Source: an uncultured Flavobacteriaceae bacterium (lineage in GTDB: Bacteria > Bacteroidota > Bacteroidia > Flavobacteriales > Flavobacteriaceae). From it: 64,000 nt of DNA. The notes beneath the pieces were generated by a model. That model ran no database searches and was not told the origin of the DNA. It saw only the letters and a list, made by a program, of their open reading frames with translations. Positions within the stretch are counted from its first letter, which is position 1, and each line of letters opens with the position of its first letter. The position numbers were made by a program, and so were the translations under genes. Of the stretch, positions 29,101 through 38,917 are shown one piece after another. Where the stretch lies: NCBI GenBank assembly GCA_947494205.1, contig CANLUH010000014.1:34275-98274 (forward strand), in the 5' to 3' direction.

Positions 29101-32100
29101 AGTAGTTGTTGAATATGCAACATCATCTACTAAAACACATCCTAAAAGTGCATTTCCAGTTAATTGGAAGTTAGTTCCTCCTGTGATGTTTGTATTGGAA
29201 CCATTTTTAAGATTTAAAGAACTTAAACTATTACTACTTGCTCTAAATGAGTTTAGCGCTGGATTATTAGTAAAGTCTAGCGTTACAAAGTCATTTCCAC
29301 TTCCCCAAAAAGAGGTTAGCGCCGTATTATTACTTATATCTATAGCCGTTAAGTCGTTACTTGTAATCCACAGTATTTTTAAATCTGGATTATTTGTAAT
29401 GTCTAAAGTAGCTAACGAACAGTTTTCAGCTTTAAAACCTACTAATAAAGTATTTGCCGAAAGATCTATTGCTGAAAGATTATTACTTCGTATAATTAAT
29501 TGTCTTAACTCTGTATTATTAGTAACATCTATTGTGTTTAGTAAGTTGTAACCTACGTCTAATGTTTTTAATGCTCTAAAGTCTTCGATACCTGTTAAGT
29601 CTGCAATGCCTTTATTTTCTACATCTAAAGTTTCTATTACTTCTATAAGTTGTGTGGGTACTTGTCCGTCTCCAGAAATATCATCCAATCCTAAGGCTTC
29701 TAACTCCGCTTCAAAATTGGCATCGGGTATGGTGGTGTAACGACAATACGTTCCTTCGTTAAAGGTTACACCAGCATCTACATTGTTTGCCCAAATAGTA
29801 TTACCAGTACTGTAAGCGGCATCGTCTACTAAAATACAGGTTAAATTAGGATTACTAGAAGCGTTAAACTCACTAATAAGTGTGTTGTTTCCGTTTTGAA
29901 TATTTAAGTTGTATAAATTGGTTTCAGAACAGTTTAAAACGCGTAGATTACTAAGTGTCCTTAGTTCTAAATTTTCTATTGAAGTTTGATTGATACGTAA
30001 TTGTAATATCGCTGTATTATTAGTTAAGTCTATACTTACAAGTCCTGTATCGTGTACATGCAATTCAGTCAATAGTGGATTGCTTGACACATCTAAAGCA
30101 GTAATACTCGTGGAACTTGCAATTAATCGATTTAACAAAGGGTTACTATTTACGTTTAAACTTGTTAAATTCGGATTTGAAAAAATATTTAATTCCTCTA
30201 AAGCAACATTATTAGTTATATCTAGGCTTGAAATATTAGTTGTATTTGCGCTTAATTTTTTTAAAGCTGTATTATTTGAAACATCAAGACTTGTTAGATT
30301 ATTAGTACTAACATATAATTCTTCTAATAACAAGTTGTTTGAAACATCTATACTTGTTAGGTTATTAAATTCGCAGCTCAATGTTTTTAATGCGGTAAAA
30401 TCTTGTATTCCTGTTAGGTCTGAAATAGATTGTAACGTTAGATTCAAGTTTGCTACTTCTTCGATAAGGCTTGTGGGCACTTGTCCGTCATTAGAAATGT
30501 CGTCGTAGCTTGATAAAGCCGCTTCAAAATTAGCATCTGGAATCGCCGTGTAACGACAATAAGTGTCTAAAAAAGTAGCTATAGGATCTTTTATCCAAGT
30601 ACTGTAATCATTAGCAAGATCATCTACTAGAATACAACTCAAGTTTGAATTTCCTGATGAATTATAATACGTAACATTAGTATTATTTCCGTTTTTTACA
30701 TTTAATCCAGTAAGATCATTATCCTCAAAAGCTAGTATTGTTAACTGTGTATGGTTACTTAAATCTAGAGATTCAGAAACATTATTTCTTTCAAAAGCAA
30801 GAAACGTTAAAGCTGTATTATTTGTAACGTCTAAACTAGTTAATTCATTATCACTTAAATCTAATAACGTCAATGCTGTATTTTGAGATACATCTAGAGT
30901 TGTTAACGTATTCTCATCTAAGTCTAATTCTTTTAAAGCGGTGTTTTGAGATACATCGATACTTGCAAGTCCATTATTTTCATAGAATAATTTTTCAAGC
31001 AAAAGATTATTACTGATATCAATAGTAAGTATACTGTTATCCGAAATATCTAAATCTACTAAGGCTGCAAAATCCTCAATTCCTGTTATAGCTGAAATAT
31101 TTTCACCACGTACATCTAACGCTGTTACTACTTCAATAAGTGCTGTCGGTACTTGCCCATCTGCTGAAATATCATCATAGCCTAATGCTTCTAATGCTGT
31201 TTCAAAATTAGCATCTGGAATAGTCGTATAAACACAATACGTATCACTAAAACTTGTGGTAACATCTTTGATCCAGAAGGTATAATCTTTATTTAAATCA
31301 TCTACCAAAATACAGCTTAGATTTACATTTCCAGAAGCGTCAAAATCGGTTATATTTTGATTAAATCCGTTTTTAAAATTGAGAGTACTTAAGTTATTGT
31401 CTGCGCATTCAACTTGTGTTAAAGCAACATTTGTAGTAAGATCTAATTCCGTTAAATTATTTCCAGAAAGCCTTATAATTCTTAAAACAGTTTGATTTGA
31501 TAAATCTATGTTGGTTAAATTACTGTTGGTTAGGTTTATATTTTCTAATAATGGATTTTGTAAAAGATCGATACTCATTAATGAATTACCACTTAAATAT
31601 AGGTAGGCTAAGTCGGGATTATTCGTTGTATCCAAACTTGTAATCCCTGTTTGATTAAGGTTAATGGTTCTAAGGTTTGTATTGTTTGAAACATTAACAG
31701 TGCTAAAAGTATTGTTCCTTAAATTCAAATTTGTTAACCCTGTATTTGCACTTACATCTACTGATGTTAATTGGTTATATCTTCCCGATACTTCGCTAAG
31801 GATTGTATTTGTTCCAAGAACCAAGTTAGCAACGTCATTATTGTCAAAATCTAAAGTTTGTAGGTTTAAGTTATTACTAACATCTAAATTGGTTAATGTA
31901 TTATCTCTTACATTCAAATCTATTAAAGCTGTAAAATCTTCAATTCCTGTTAGATCAGCAATAGATTGGTTACTTACATCTAAACTAGCGACTACTTCTA
32001 TTAAAGCTGTTGGTACTTGCCCGTCTCCAGAAATATCGTCGTAACCTAAGGCTTCTAGTGCCATTTCAAAATTAGTGTCGGGTATAGCGGTGTAGTTGCC

Positions 32101-35100
32101 ACAGTATAAACTAAAAGTAGAAACTGGATCAACATTGGTCCAATTGACTGTACTCCACGCAGCATCATCAACTAGAATACAAGGTACTGGTGTACCCGTG
32201 GTATTGAAACCTGTAATACTAGTATTCGTTCCGTTTTGAATGTTTAAACTTGATAAAGTTGTTATATCATTAGCTATTAAATTAGTTAATGATGTATTAT
32301 TGGATATATCTAGCGCTGTAAGATTTGTTGAATAAATATCTAGTGTTTCAAGATTGGTATTTAAACTTAAATCTAGTGATGTAATATCAGAATTCCATAA
32401 ATCTAAGTGAACTAAGTTTATGTTTGCGCTGGTATCTACCGCTAAAAAATCACAACTTGTACAGTTAAAACGGGTTAAAGCTGTATTTGCTGATAAATCT
32501 ACTGTAGTTCCTGTAAATTGCCTTAACCTAAAGTCCTCAAGTGCAGTATTATTACTCACATCTATTGTACTAAAAATATTTCCACTAGCAGCCCAAAGCG
32601 TTTTTAAATGTATAAGATTCGACACATCTAAAGATGTTAAGCTATTATTATTCAATTTTAATGACTCTAGCGCTACAAAATCTTGAATTCCTGTTACATC
32701 CGAAATACCTTGATTTGTTACATCTAAACTGGCCACCACTTCGATTAAAGCAGTTGGTACTTGCCCATCCCCAGAGATATCATCATAGCCTAAGGCTTCT
32801 AAAGCTGCTTCAAAATTTGTGTCTGGAATGGCTGTATACTCACAATAAGTGCTACTAAAAGTTGCGCCTCCATTATTTGTCCAATTGGTAGTACTCCAAG
32901 CGGCATCGTCTACTTTAATACAGTTTAGGTTTGAATTGCCTCCTGCATGAAAAAACGTGAAATTAGTATTATTACCATTTTGAATATTTAAATCTGTTAA
33001 ATCATTATTCTGAACAGAGAAATTGACTAATGCAGTATATGCTGAAAAATCGTACTCCCCAGCTAAATTACAATTAGACAATGTTACTCTTGTAATTATT
33101 GAAGGGTCGGCAACATTAAAAGAAGATAAGTTAGGGTTATTGTACATTATTAACTCCTTAAGTACGGTATTACTACTTACATCTATCGTAGTTAAATTAT
33201 TGTTGTCTGCAGTTAAACTTTCAAGTGCCGTGAAATACTCAATTCCTGTTAGGTCTGTTATATTTTCTAAACGTATATTTAATGAAGTAACCGTATTAAT
33301 TAATGACGTAGGTACTTTGTCATCTCCTAAATAGTTATCATAGCCTAAGTTGTATAGAGCTGCTTCAAAATTTGCGTCTGGGATTTGTGTGTAGGCCATT
33401 TCATTTACTGTAACGTTTCCTAAACTTTTTGCACAAGATTCATCTCCATAGGTTGCCCATACCTCGTAGGTATCTGCACCCAAATTGGTTAATTCTCCAG
33501 TCCCTATATTATCATTGAACACATAAGCGTATGAAATTCCTCCATCGACACTAAACTTTATTTGTGTTTGTGTGGCTTCATCTGGAAAACTTACTTGTAT
33601 AATGCCATCAACTTCAGCTATATCAGCTTCAATAATAGCATCTACTGTTGCAGTTACCGTTGGTACTGAGTTCACTGTATAGGTTCCTACTTCTCTAGGG
33701 CAATCATTTCCTCCGCGTCGCACCCAGACATTATAATCGCCAGCGACTAAACCTGATATGGTTTGTGAAGCAGTAGTATCTGCATAATTATAAGGATAAC
33801 TAGCACCTCCATCTATACTAAACTCTAAGTTAGATAAGTTTGAAACGTCATTAAAATTAACTATCAACGAACCATCTGTAGTACTTGTACATCCTGCGCC
33901 ACTTGTCTCTACACTGGTTACATCTGGCAATGTCTTTACATATAAATATCTATTGTTTGTTGTGGTGGTAGTACCACAATCATTAGAAAACTTTAACCTA
34001 AAACGAATACCATCTAAGGCTTCTGATGGACTTGTAATGGTTAAGGTATTTGTTGTTGCTCCAGAATACGTTGCATTATCACTTAAATCTGTCCAACTTC
34101 CACTGGCATCATTTTGCCAAATCATAGTATTGGCATAATCTGCTTCAGCAGTAAATGTTGCTATTTCGTCTGTACATACTGTTTCATTTGTAGTATCTAC
34201 CGTAACCACTGGATTTTGCCCACTATAAGTAGCACCTACTCCAACGGCATGGAAGGCATTGGTTACAGATTCTTGTTCGGCAGAACAATACCCGTATAAA
34301 TCTGCTGCTGCTTGTATTCCTGCTGCTCTAGCATCTGCAAAATCTGAAGTACTTGTTAAATACATTTGCATTCTAAGCGCAATTGCAGCTGCTTTTGTTC
34401 TTCCTACAAGTGTAACCGATATTTGGTCTCCATTATCATTAAAACCTGCTTGCCCTTCACTTAAACAGAAAAACCAAAAATTTAATACCCCACTATTAGT
34501 GTGTACGCCACAATAATCATTATTTAATCCATCGGGTGTACAGCCAGTAACATCATACCAATACGTTCCGCCATAGGTATCTGGTTGTCCATAGGCATTA
34601 GGATTGTACATACTTCTAAAAGTACCGCCTCCATTTTCATCGTTAATTAACCAAACCTCTTTAGTTAAAGTGCCGTGGTTATTAATTGCATAATTATCTA
34701 CCATGGCCGCCCAAATATCCGAAAAGCCTTCATCTAAAGCTCCAGACTCTAATTCGTAATCAAAATCGACGTTTTTATTATTAACACCATGACCAATTTC
34801 ATGAGCAACTATATCTAAATTGGTTAAAGGTGTATAGGCTCCAGCTCCATCTCCATATAGCATAAAACCTCTATTATTATTAAATGCTATCCAAGCTGCA
34901 TTTGTCCAATTGTTATCATAATGTACATAAGATACTATGGAAGCATCTGCGCCATCATAGCTGTCTCTACCATGATCATTTTTCCAATAATCGTATACTA
35001 CTTGAGCTCCCCAATGCGCATCTAAAGCATATTGGTCTTCATTTGCACTCATTTCGCCTGCTGTCCAATTATTGTTATTATCTGTAAAATCTGTTACAAA

Positions 35101-35961
35101 AGCAGAGTTATAGTCTGCAAAATCATCGTGATTATTAAAATTAACGGTTACAATTCCGTTTCTAGTTCCTGCACCATGATTATGTCCTTGCCCTGTATTT
35201 GCTTTAGCTTGATTGTACAATATATAATCTGTATCTAAAGTAGTTTCAATGGTTTGAGAACCGGAGTACACAGTAGCACCAGTCCCAGAAACTAAGGTTT
35301 TAGTTTCTGCTAACTGATGCTTATTATGAGTAGAACCTTGGTTATGGTCGTCGGTATCAAAACAGGTATAAATTTGGTTTTTAAATTTTAAAATGGCTCC
35401 TGTTTGTGCATCTATATAAACGATTCCCATCTTTAGTTCTGGTTTAGAGGTTCCAATACCAATAGCATAGGCTAAATGCATGGTTTTTGTTCTTCTATTA
35501 GGGAGAATTAAAAGCTCTGGCTCTGGAATTACTGTTTTAAAAATATCATGTTCTCCAATCCAAAATACATCGTCATTACCTATAAATCGTTTCGCAATAG
35601 ACTTCACTTCATTCTTAGAAATGCTTGCATTTGTATTTACAGTATTTGGATTAAAATAGGATCCGCCATAAGTTTGTCTCAAGCCATTTTTTTCATGTAC
35701 TTTAAGCGTTCCAAAGTGTACTTTAATGCCGTTATAATACTGCTGGTAGGTACGGTGCTTCATACCTAATTTATCGGTTTCTGTTTTAATTAATCGAAAT
35801 TCTGTACCAGATACGGGTTTAATTTCAGATTGAAAAATACTTTGATCCGTTGTTTTTTGTTTAGATTCTATAACCTTCTTTAATCTTACTTTTCCAAAGT
35901 TATCTTGGGCTTTAATTGAATTAAAACTTAGTAGTAATAACAATAGTAATAGTCTATTCAT
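26194..35961 (-). CDS. Giant secreted M4 (thermolysin-like) metalloprotease with nine LRR cassettes
   Basis: The 3255-residue protein has a signal peptide (MNRLLLLLLLLSFNSIKAQ) and a propeptide with FTP-like sequence (about 30-200). The M4 peptidase domain carries H387-E-I-G-H391, the third ligand Glu411 in GALDEGFSD, and the downstream GVHTNSGV motif, so all the usual catalytic elements are present. Ig-like and SprB-repeat-like domains fill about 565-855. Nine LRR cassettes begin near 857, 1040, 1292, 1577, 1805, 2075, 2305, 2532 and 2757. Each opens with YTxIPDANFEAAL and a DDISGDGQVPT segment. The final ~270 residues are the module shared with the 1123 and 6182 genes, including D-x-N-x-D-G loops and two NSVFGGPPxxTY motifs. 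It lies 37 bases after the 38875 gene, probably one operon. Extracellular proteolysis combined with adhesion is inferred. Confidence 0.88.
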   Translation of the reverse strand: MNRLLLLLLLLSFNSIKAQDNFGKVRLKKVIESKQKTTDQSIFQSEIKPVSGTEFRLIKTETDKLGMKHRTYQQYYNGIKVHFGTLKVHEKNGLRQTYGGSYFNPNTVNTNASISKNEVKSIAKRFIGNDDVFWIGEHDIFKTVIPEPELLILPNRRTKTMHLAYAIGIGTSKPELKMGIVYIDAQTGAILKFKNQIYTCFDTDDHNQGSTHNKHQLAETKTLVSGTGATVYSGSQTIETTLDTDYILYNQAKANTGQGHNHGAGTRNGIVTVNFNNHDDFADYNSAFVTDFTDNNNNWTAGEMSANEDQYALDAHWGAQVVYDYWKNDHGRDSYDGADASIVSYVHYDNNWTNAAWIAFNNNRGFMLYGDGAGAYTPLTNLDIVAHEIGHGVNNKNVDFDYELESGALDEGFSDIWAAMVDNYAINNHGTLTKEVWLINDENGGGTFRSMYNPNAYGQPDTYGGTYWYDVTGCTPDGLNNDYCGVHTNSGVLNFWFFCLSEGQAGFNDNGDQISVTLVGRTKAAAIALRMQMYLTSTSDFADARAAGIQAAADLYGYCSAEQESVTNAFHAVGVGATYSGQNPVVTVDTTNETVCTDEIATFTAEADYANTMIWQNDASGSWTDLSDNATYSGATTNTLTITSPSEALDGIRFRLKFSNDCGTTTTTNNRYLYVKTLPDVTSVETSGAGCTSTTDGSLIVNFNDVSNLSNLEFSIDGGASYPYNYADTTASQTISGLVAGDYNVWVRRGGNDCPREVGTYTVNSVPTVTATVDAIIEADIAEVDGIIQVSFPDEATQTQIKFSVDGGISYAYVFNDNIGTGELTNLGADTYEVWATYGDESCAKSLGNVTVNEMAYTQIPDANFEAALYNLGYDNYLGDDKVPTSLINTVTSLNIRLENITDLTGIEYFTALESLTADNNNLTTIDVSSNTVLKELIMYNNPNLSSFNVADPSIITRVTLSNCNLAGEYDFSAYTALVNFSVQNNDLTDLNIQNGNNTNFTFFHAGGNSNLNCIKVDDAAWSTTNWTNNGGATFSSTYCEYTAIPDTNFEAALEALGYDDISGDGQVPTALIEVVASLDVTNQGISDVTGIQDFVALESLKLNNNSLTSLDVSNLIHLKTLWAASGNIFSTIDVSNNTALEDFRLRQFTGTTVDLSANTALTRFNCTSCDFLAVDTSANINLVHLDLWNSDITSLDLSLNTNLETLDIYSTNLTALDISNNTSLTNLIANDITTLSSLNIQNGTNTSITGFNTTGTPVPCILVDDAAWSTVNWTNVDPVSTFSLYCGNYTAIPDTNFEMALEALGYDDISGDGQVPTALIEVVASLDVSNQSIADLTGIEDFTALIDLNVRDNTLTNLDVSNNLNLQTLDFDNNDVANLVLGTNTILSEVSGRYNQLTSVDVSANTGLTNLNLRNNTFSTVNVSNNTNLRTINLNQTGITSLDTTNNPDLAYLYLSGNSLMSIDLLQNPLLENINLTNSNLTNIDLSNQTVLRIIRLSGNNLTELDLTTNVALTQVECADNNLSTLNFKNGFNQNITDFDASGNVNLSCILVDDLNKDYTFWIKDVTTSFSDTYCVYTTIPDANFETALEALGYDDISADGQVPTALIEVVTALDVRGENISAITGIEDFAALVDLDISDNSILTIDISNNLLLEKLFYENNGLASIDVSQNTALKELDLDENTLTTLDVSQNTALTLLDLSDNELTSLDVTNNTALTFLAFERNNVSESLDLSNHTQLTILAFEDNDLTGLNVKNGNNTNVTYYNSSGNSNLSCILVDDLANDYSTWIKDPIATFLDTYCRYTAIPDANFEAALSSYDDISNDGQVPTSLIEEVANLNLTLQSISDLTGIQDFTALKTLSCEFNNLTSIDVSNNLLLEELYVSTNNLTSLDVSNNTALKKLSANTTNISSLDITNNVALEELNIFSNPNLTSLNVNSNPLLNRLIASSTSITALDVSSNPLLTELHVHDTGLVSIDLTNNTAILQLRINQTSIENLELRTLSNLRVLNCSETNLYNLNIQNGNNTLISEFNASSNPNLTCILVDDAAYSTGNTIWANNVDAGVTFNEGTYCRYTTIPDANFEAELEALGLDDISGDGQVPTQLIEVIETLDVENKGIADLTGIEDFRALKTLDVGYNLLNTIDVTNNTELRQLIIRSNNLSAIDLSANTLLVGFKAENCSLATLDITNNPDLKILWITSNDLTAIDISNNTALTSFWGSGNDFVTLDFTNNPALNSFRASSNSLSSLNLKNGSNTNITGGTNFQLTGNALLGCVLVDDVAYSTTTWLNIDGNVNFSDVDCNYTLIPDANFEARLETLGYDDISGDGKVPTRLIEVVTNLNISNQDIADLTGIEDFKALEVLLATNNNSLTSIDVSNNTNLLTLSAFNCGLMSLDVTNNTNLQRLIIYGNGITNLDVSTNTQLVELDLLANSLTTLDVTNNVLLQTLFVDDNNISSLDLSNNVALVTLNCKNNDDLEYLNVKNGNNTNVTNFIANNNPSLMCIVVDDLNNDYGTWIKDTAAIFSDIDCRYTTIPDANFEAALEALGYDDISGDGQVPTALIEVVTELDVRSKSITDVTGIADFIALETFNCNLNSIAVLDVSNNVNLIALQCTANPIITLNLANNTQLEELNCRSTDITSLDLTNNTLLKRLICFNTDIITLDLSQNLLLKDLYCYNTTLTSLDLSLNTALEIIHVYNNELENLDVKNGNNTNVNNFNASGNPNLSCIRVDDLVNDYSTWTKDATANFSDTFCRYTTIPDANFEAWLGTLGYDDINNDSLVPTALIETITNLNATNQSIADLTGIEDFIALENLYIVNNSFTSLDFSTNLNLKILDVSDNANLATMNVTNNTALEEVFASNSGLSAVDFSNNTALKILAIFDNNLTALDLSNNVNLESILCQNNDILDLDLSLNAVLTYIDVSNNMLTSLNVKNGNNSNVTVFNALNNSEVSCVLVDDATYSTTNWSLGIDGTASFNETSCEYVIVDIDVFLQGALLNPNTGEESLMRDDLRINGHIDSNTPYTDGASISDIVRLNDNGNNSAVDWIWVELRDATDPTVVIAGQSGILQRDGDIVDVADDLITPLTFNNVPIGDYYVVVKHRNHLGIMTSNTIALKQTVTTVDFTDANNQITYGTDAQTTFGMPSGVVAMWAGDANGDGQLNYLGAASDVPSIRSQVFNDPDNSVFGGPPVGTYQSSGYNITDLDMNGFTIFSGSNSDVLYVRDNIFNNPSNSVFGGPPVGTYLFVQQLPEGSN

Positions 35962-35998
35962 AGGTTTGTTATTTTAAATTGTATAATTCTTTTTATAA

Positions 35999-38875
35999 TT
36001 ACTTTTTAGCTTTTATCAATGCCTTAATTAATTTTATGTCTTCTTTCAAGCTTTCTATTTCTGAATTTTGAATTTCTATTAGTTTTTGTTGTTCCTTCAT
36101 ACCTTCTAATAAAACTGGGATTAATTGAGTATAATTAACACCATAATAACCTGATTTACCCTTCAATTCTTTAACCATTTCCGGGAATACTTTTTTAACT
36201 TCTTGAGCCATTACTCCGTATTCACGTTGCTTAGTTTCATCATTAATCATAGTATAGCTATAGCCATTAATTCTATTTAATTTATCTAACACACTTTCTA
36301 CTGGCTTTATATTTTCTTTTAAGCGTCTATCAGACACATCTGTTATCGTGCCTGTGTATTCTATACTTCCAGCTACGGACAATAAATTTTCTGTAATATT
36401 AACTTGAGAATCTCCATCGGTAACAAAATGAATTTCATCATTCCCTCCATAGTTCCCATCATTTCCTATAATTATTGAGGTTGAACCTGTTCCTCTTTCA
36501 CCTTGCGCTTCAATGGCATTTGTATACATCCAAGGTGTTGTTATATATCCTAAACCACTATTACTGGACGCTGCTTGATCTGTGCTTTCTGAGCCTACAC
36601 TTATGTTTCCTATAACTGCTGTATCTACAACATCTAAACTTGTTTGTGGCACCGACTCTCCAATACCTACATAACCATTTGTATCTATATATAATGCGTG
36701 TGCTCTAGCACCTGTTTCTATAGTAACTGGAGAATTGTCATTAAGACTATCGTAAATATTAAAACTATCATTAGTACTATTCGTTCCTAAATTCCAAGAC
36801 ACTGTATTTGTACCATCATCTTTATCAAATAAAATACGCGGATTACTTCCAGATGCTGGTGTCATTTTTATAGTAGCATTTCCTGAAGTTGATACGACAT
36901 GTAAATTAGCGCTAGGAGCATTAGTACCTACACCAATATTTCCACCAGTATCTACATACATACCTTCATCATCTCCATCTCCTGAAATCCAATTTCCATT
37001 CATTTCCGAATTATGTTCTGCAGTTCCTGGATGCGTTTGGGTTTGTATTGGAATAAAGTAAACTGCACCAGAATCGTTTGGAAAATTGGTATACTTAGCG
37101 CCTACTACTAATGTTCCATTTGAAAAGCCAATGGCCTTTCCTCCAAACCATGTAAAATAACCTGCGCCGTGAGTAATTTTTGCTATTTGTGTCCAGTTAT
37201 GGTTTCCATCATTTTCGAATACATAAACCGCATCTCCTTCTGTTCCTGAACCGCCTCCAAAACAAGATACATACAGATAATTTCCATCTAAAACGACATC
37301 TGAAGCAAATTGCTGATTGTTAAAACTGTCTTTATCGTCGTTCTGAACCATGACACGATTGGTTTCTAAGTAATCACCATTTTCATCGGCTTTGTAAATG
37401 TAAACGCGTCCGTCGCAACTATCCGATTGGCATGCTGCTCCTACTGCCATATATTCACCATCTACCGCTATACTCGTTCCAAAAAAGTTATAACTGCTAT
37501 CCCCTCGTAAATCTTGAGTTATAGACCAAGTACCATCTCCTGCTTGTTCAAAAATTTGAACAGCTCCTACTTGTGCACTACCACTATTATAACGATCTGG
37601 CCCTCCTATATAAGCTTTTCCATTAGCCAATGCAACCGCTTCTCCAAATCGTGTTTGATCATAGTTGGAAGCTATTGTTGGCTCTAATGTATTTTCCGTC
37701 CAAGTACCATTACCATTATCTTTGTAAGAATAAGCACCGCCACCTACGTAGGCATTTCTAGCACCCACTAATATCATATCGCCTTCTATAGCAACATCTT
37801 CTCCAAAACGATCCCCATCTGCTCCATCACTAGCTTCAAAAATGGCTGTTTCTGTCCACGTACTAACGCCATCGTATTCAAATAAATAAGCTTTACCACT
37901 AGCTATTCCACCTGTATTCGTTTGTAAGATCGCACCTACAACTAGTTTATTACCTTCTAAAGCTACACTTCTTCCAAATCGGTCATTAGCAAAAGCATCA
38001 CTTGCAGATAATATGGTTTGCTCTGTCCAGTTTCCAACGCCATTATTTATAAAAATATAAACCTGTCCAGGAATAGACGAGTCATTATAGGCCGTAACCG
38101 CTGCTATATCTCCATCTATAGCAACACGATCTCCAAAACGATCGTTAGTTGTCTCATTACTAGCTTGAACTTCTGAAGCTCCTAAGTCTAAGGCAGTTTG
38201 AGTACCAGGTAATAAGTTATTACTCCCTAAAGAATAGCCTGTTAACGAATACCATTTACCATTTTTAAACCCTTCAAAATCATCTGTTTCTGGATTGTAA
38301 CGCACAGAACCAACAGCATCACTTTCTACTTCGTTTTCTCCTAAAGTAATAACATTACTGGTTACTATTCTACCTTCGTCATCTATCGTTAATCCCTCGT
38401 CATCTCCATCATTAGAAATATAATTTCCATTGGTTTGGATGTTTTCTGTAGCAGTATGATTTCCTAAATCATCTCCATTTTCTACATGTTTAGCCATTAA
38501 AGCATAAGGTGTACTCATTAATTGAGACGTTCCTACACTTGTATAGCTTGTTCCTCCTGTACTATCGATACTTATTTCTATAAAATATAAATCTGAAGAC
38601 CAATCTATTGCAGTAAAATCATCTGTAGTTGTGCCTTGGCCAACAATAGCTACAAAAGCACCATAAGTATTGGTTGCAACAGCATGTGTTTCTGTATACA
38701 CTACTGTTCCTGTTGCTGTAGTTTGATGCAACGTAAACTGAACACCAACTGTTGTGTTTGTCATAACATTTCCTATATCATCTCTTACTACAGATTGATA
38801 ATTAAACCCTTGTGGCGTTTGCGAAAAACTGATGATTGGAATTAGTATTGTTAGTATAAATAGTACTTTTTTCAT
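35999..38875 (-). CDS. Secreted seven-bladed FG-GAP propeller protein with S74 chaperone domain
   Basis: The 958-residue protein starts at the ATG at 38875, which begins a signal peptide (MKKVLFILTILIPIISFSQ); an upstream in-frame ATG lacks this. The N-terminal domain (FNYQSVVRD...STPYALMAKHVENG) is the one found at the C-terminus of the two head-repeat proteins at 12490 and 14539. Seven FG-GAP-like repeats (RFG-x-x-VAI followed by VGA) match a complete seven-bladed integrin-like propeller (about 235-630). Fibre-like GNIGVGTNAP motifs follow. The peptidase S74 intramolecular chaperone domain (about 850-940) has SDRRLKENI and YGVMAQEV; its Ser and Lys suggest self-cleavage during trimer assembly, as in phage tail spikes. 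The last 30 residues form a coiled coil. The 26194 protease-LRR gene follows in the same transcript. Confidence 0.82.
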   Translation of the reverse strand: MKKVLFILTILIPIISFSQTPQGFNYQSVVRDDIGNVMTNTTVGVQFTLHQTTATGTVVYTETHAVATNTYGAFVAIVGQGTTTDDFTAIDWSSDLYFIEISIDSTGGTSYTSVGTSQLMSTPYALMAKHVENGDDLGNHTATENIQTNGNYISNDGDDEGLTIDDEGRIVTSNVITLGENEVESDAVGSVRYNPETDDFEGFKNGKWYSLTGYSLGSNNLLPGTQTALDLGASEVQASNETTNDRFGDRVAIDGDIAAVTAYNDSSIPGQVYIFINNGVGNWTEQTILSASDAFANDRFGRSVALEGNKLVVGAILQTNTGGIASGKAYLFEYDGVSTWTETAIFEASDGADGDRFGEDVAIEGDMILVGARNAYVGGGAYSYKDNGNGTWTENTLEPTIASNYDQTRFGEAVALANGKAYIGGPDRYNSGSAQVGAVQIFEQAGDGTWSITQDLRGDSSYNFFGTSIAVDGEYMAVGAACQSDSCDGRVYIYKADENGDYLETNRVMVQNDDKDSFNNQQFASDVVLDGNYLYVSCFGGGSGTEGDAVYVFENDGNHNWTQIAKITHGAGYFTWFGGKAIGFSNGTLVVGAKYTNFPNDSGAVYFIPIQTQTHPGTAEHNSEMNGNWISGDGDDEGMYVDTGGNIGVGTNAPSANLHVVSTSGNATIKMTPASGSNPRILFDKDDGTNTVSWNLGTNSTNDSFNIYDSLNDNSPVTIETGARAHALYIDTNGYVGIGESVPQTSLDVVDTAVIGNISVGSESTDQAASSNSGLGYITTPWMYTNAIEAQGERGTGSTSIIIGNDGNYGGNDEIHFVTDGDSQVNITENLLSVAGSIEYTGTITDVSDRRLKENIKPVESVLDKLNRINGYSYTMINDETKQREYGVMAQEVKKVFPEMVKELKGKSGYYGVNYTQLIPVLLEGMKEQQKLIEIQNSEIESLKEDIKLIKALIKAKK

Positions 38876-38900
38876 AGTGTATTCTAGCATTTTATATAAC

Positions 38901-38917
38901 ATTAGCATCTTGCTAAT
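38901..38917. promoter_or_regulatory. ATTAGCA-TCT-TGCTAAT palindrome upstream of the propeller gene
   Basis: A perfect 7-bp inverted repeat with a 3-base spacer lies 26 bases before the ATG at 38875. A third TGCTAAT copy lies at 38970-38976. It could be an operator or an mRNA hairpin near the start. Function is not shown. Confidence 0.35.

Noticed and set aside
26693..35769. Plus-strand ORFs opposite the 3255-residue protease-LRR gene
   Set aside because: They are antisense shadows; the minus-strand frame has a full domain set from signal peptide to C-terminal module.
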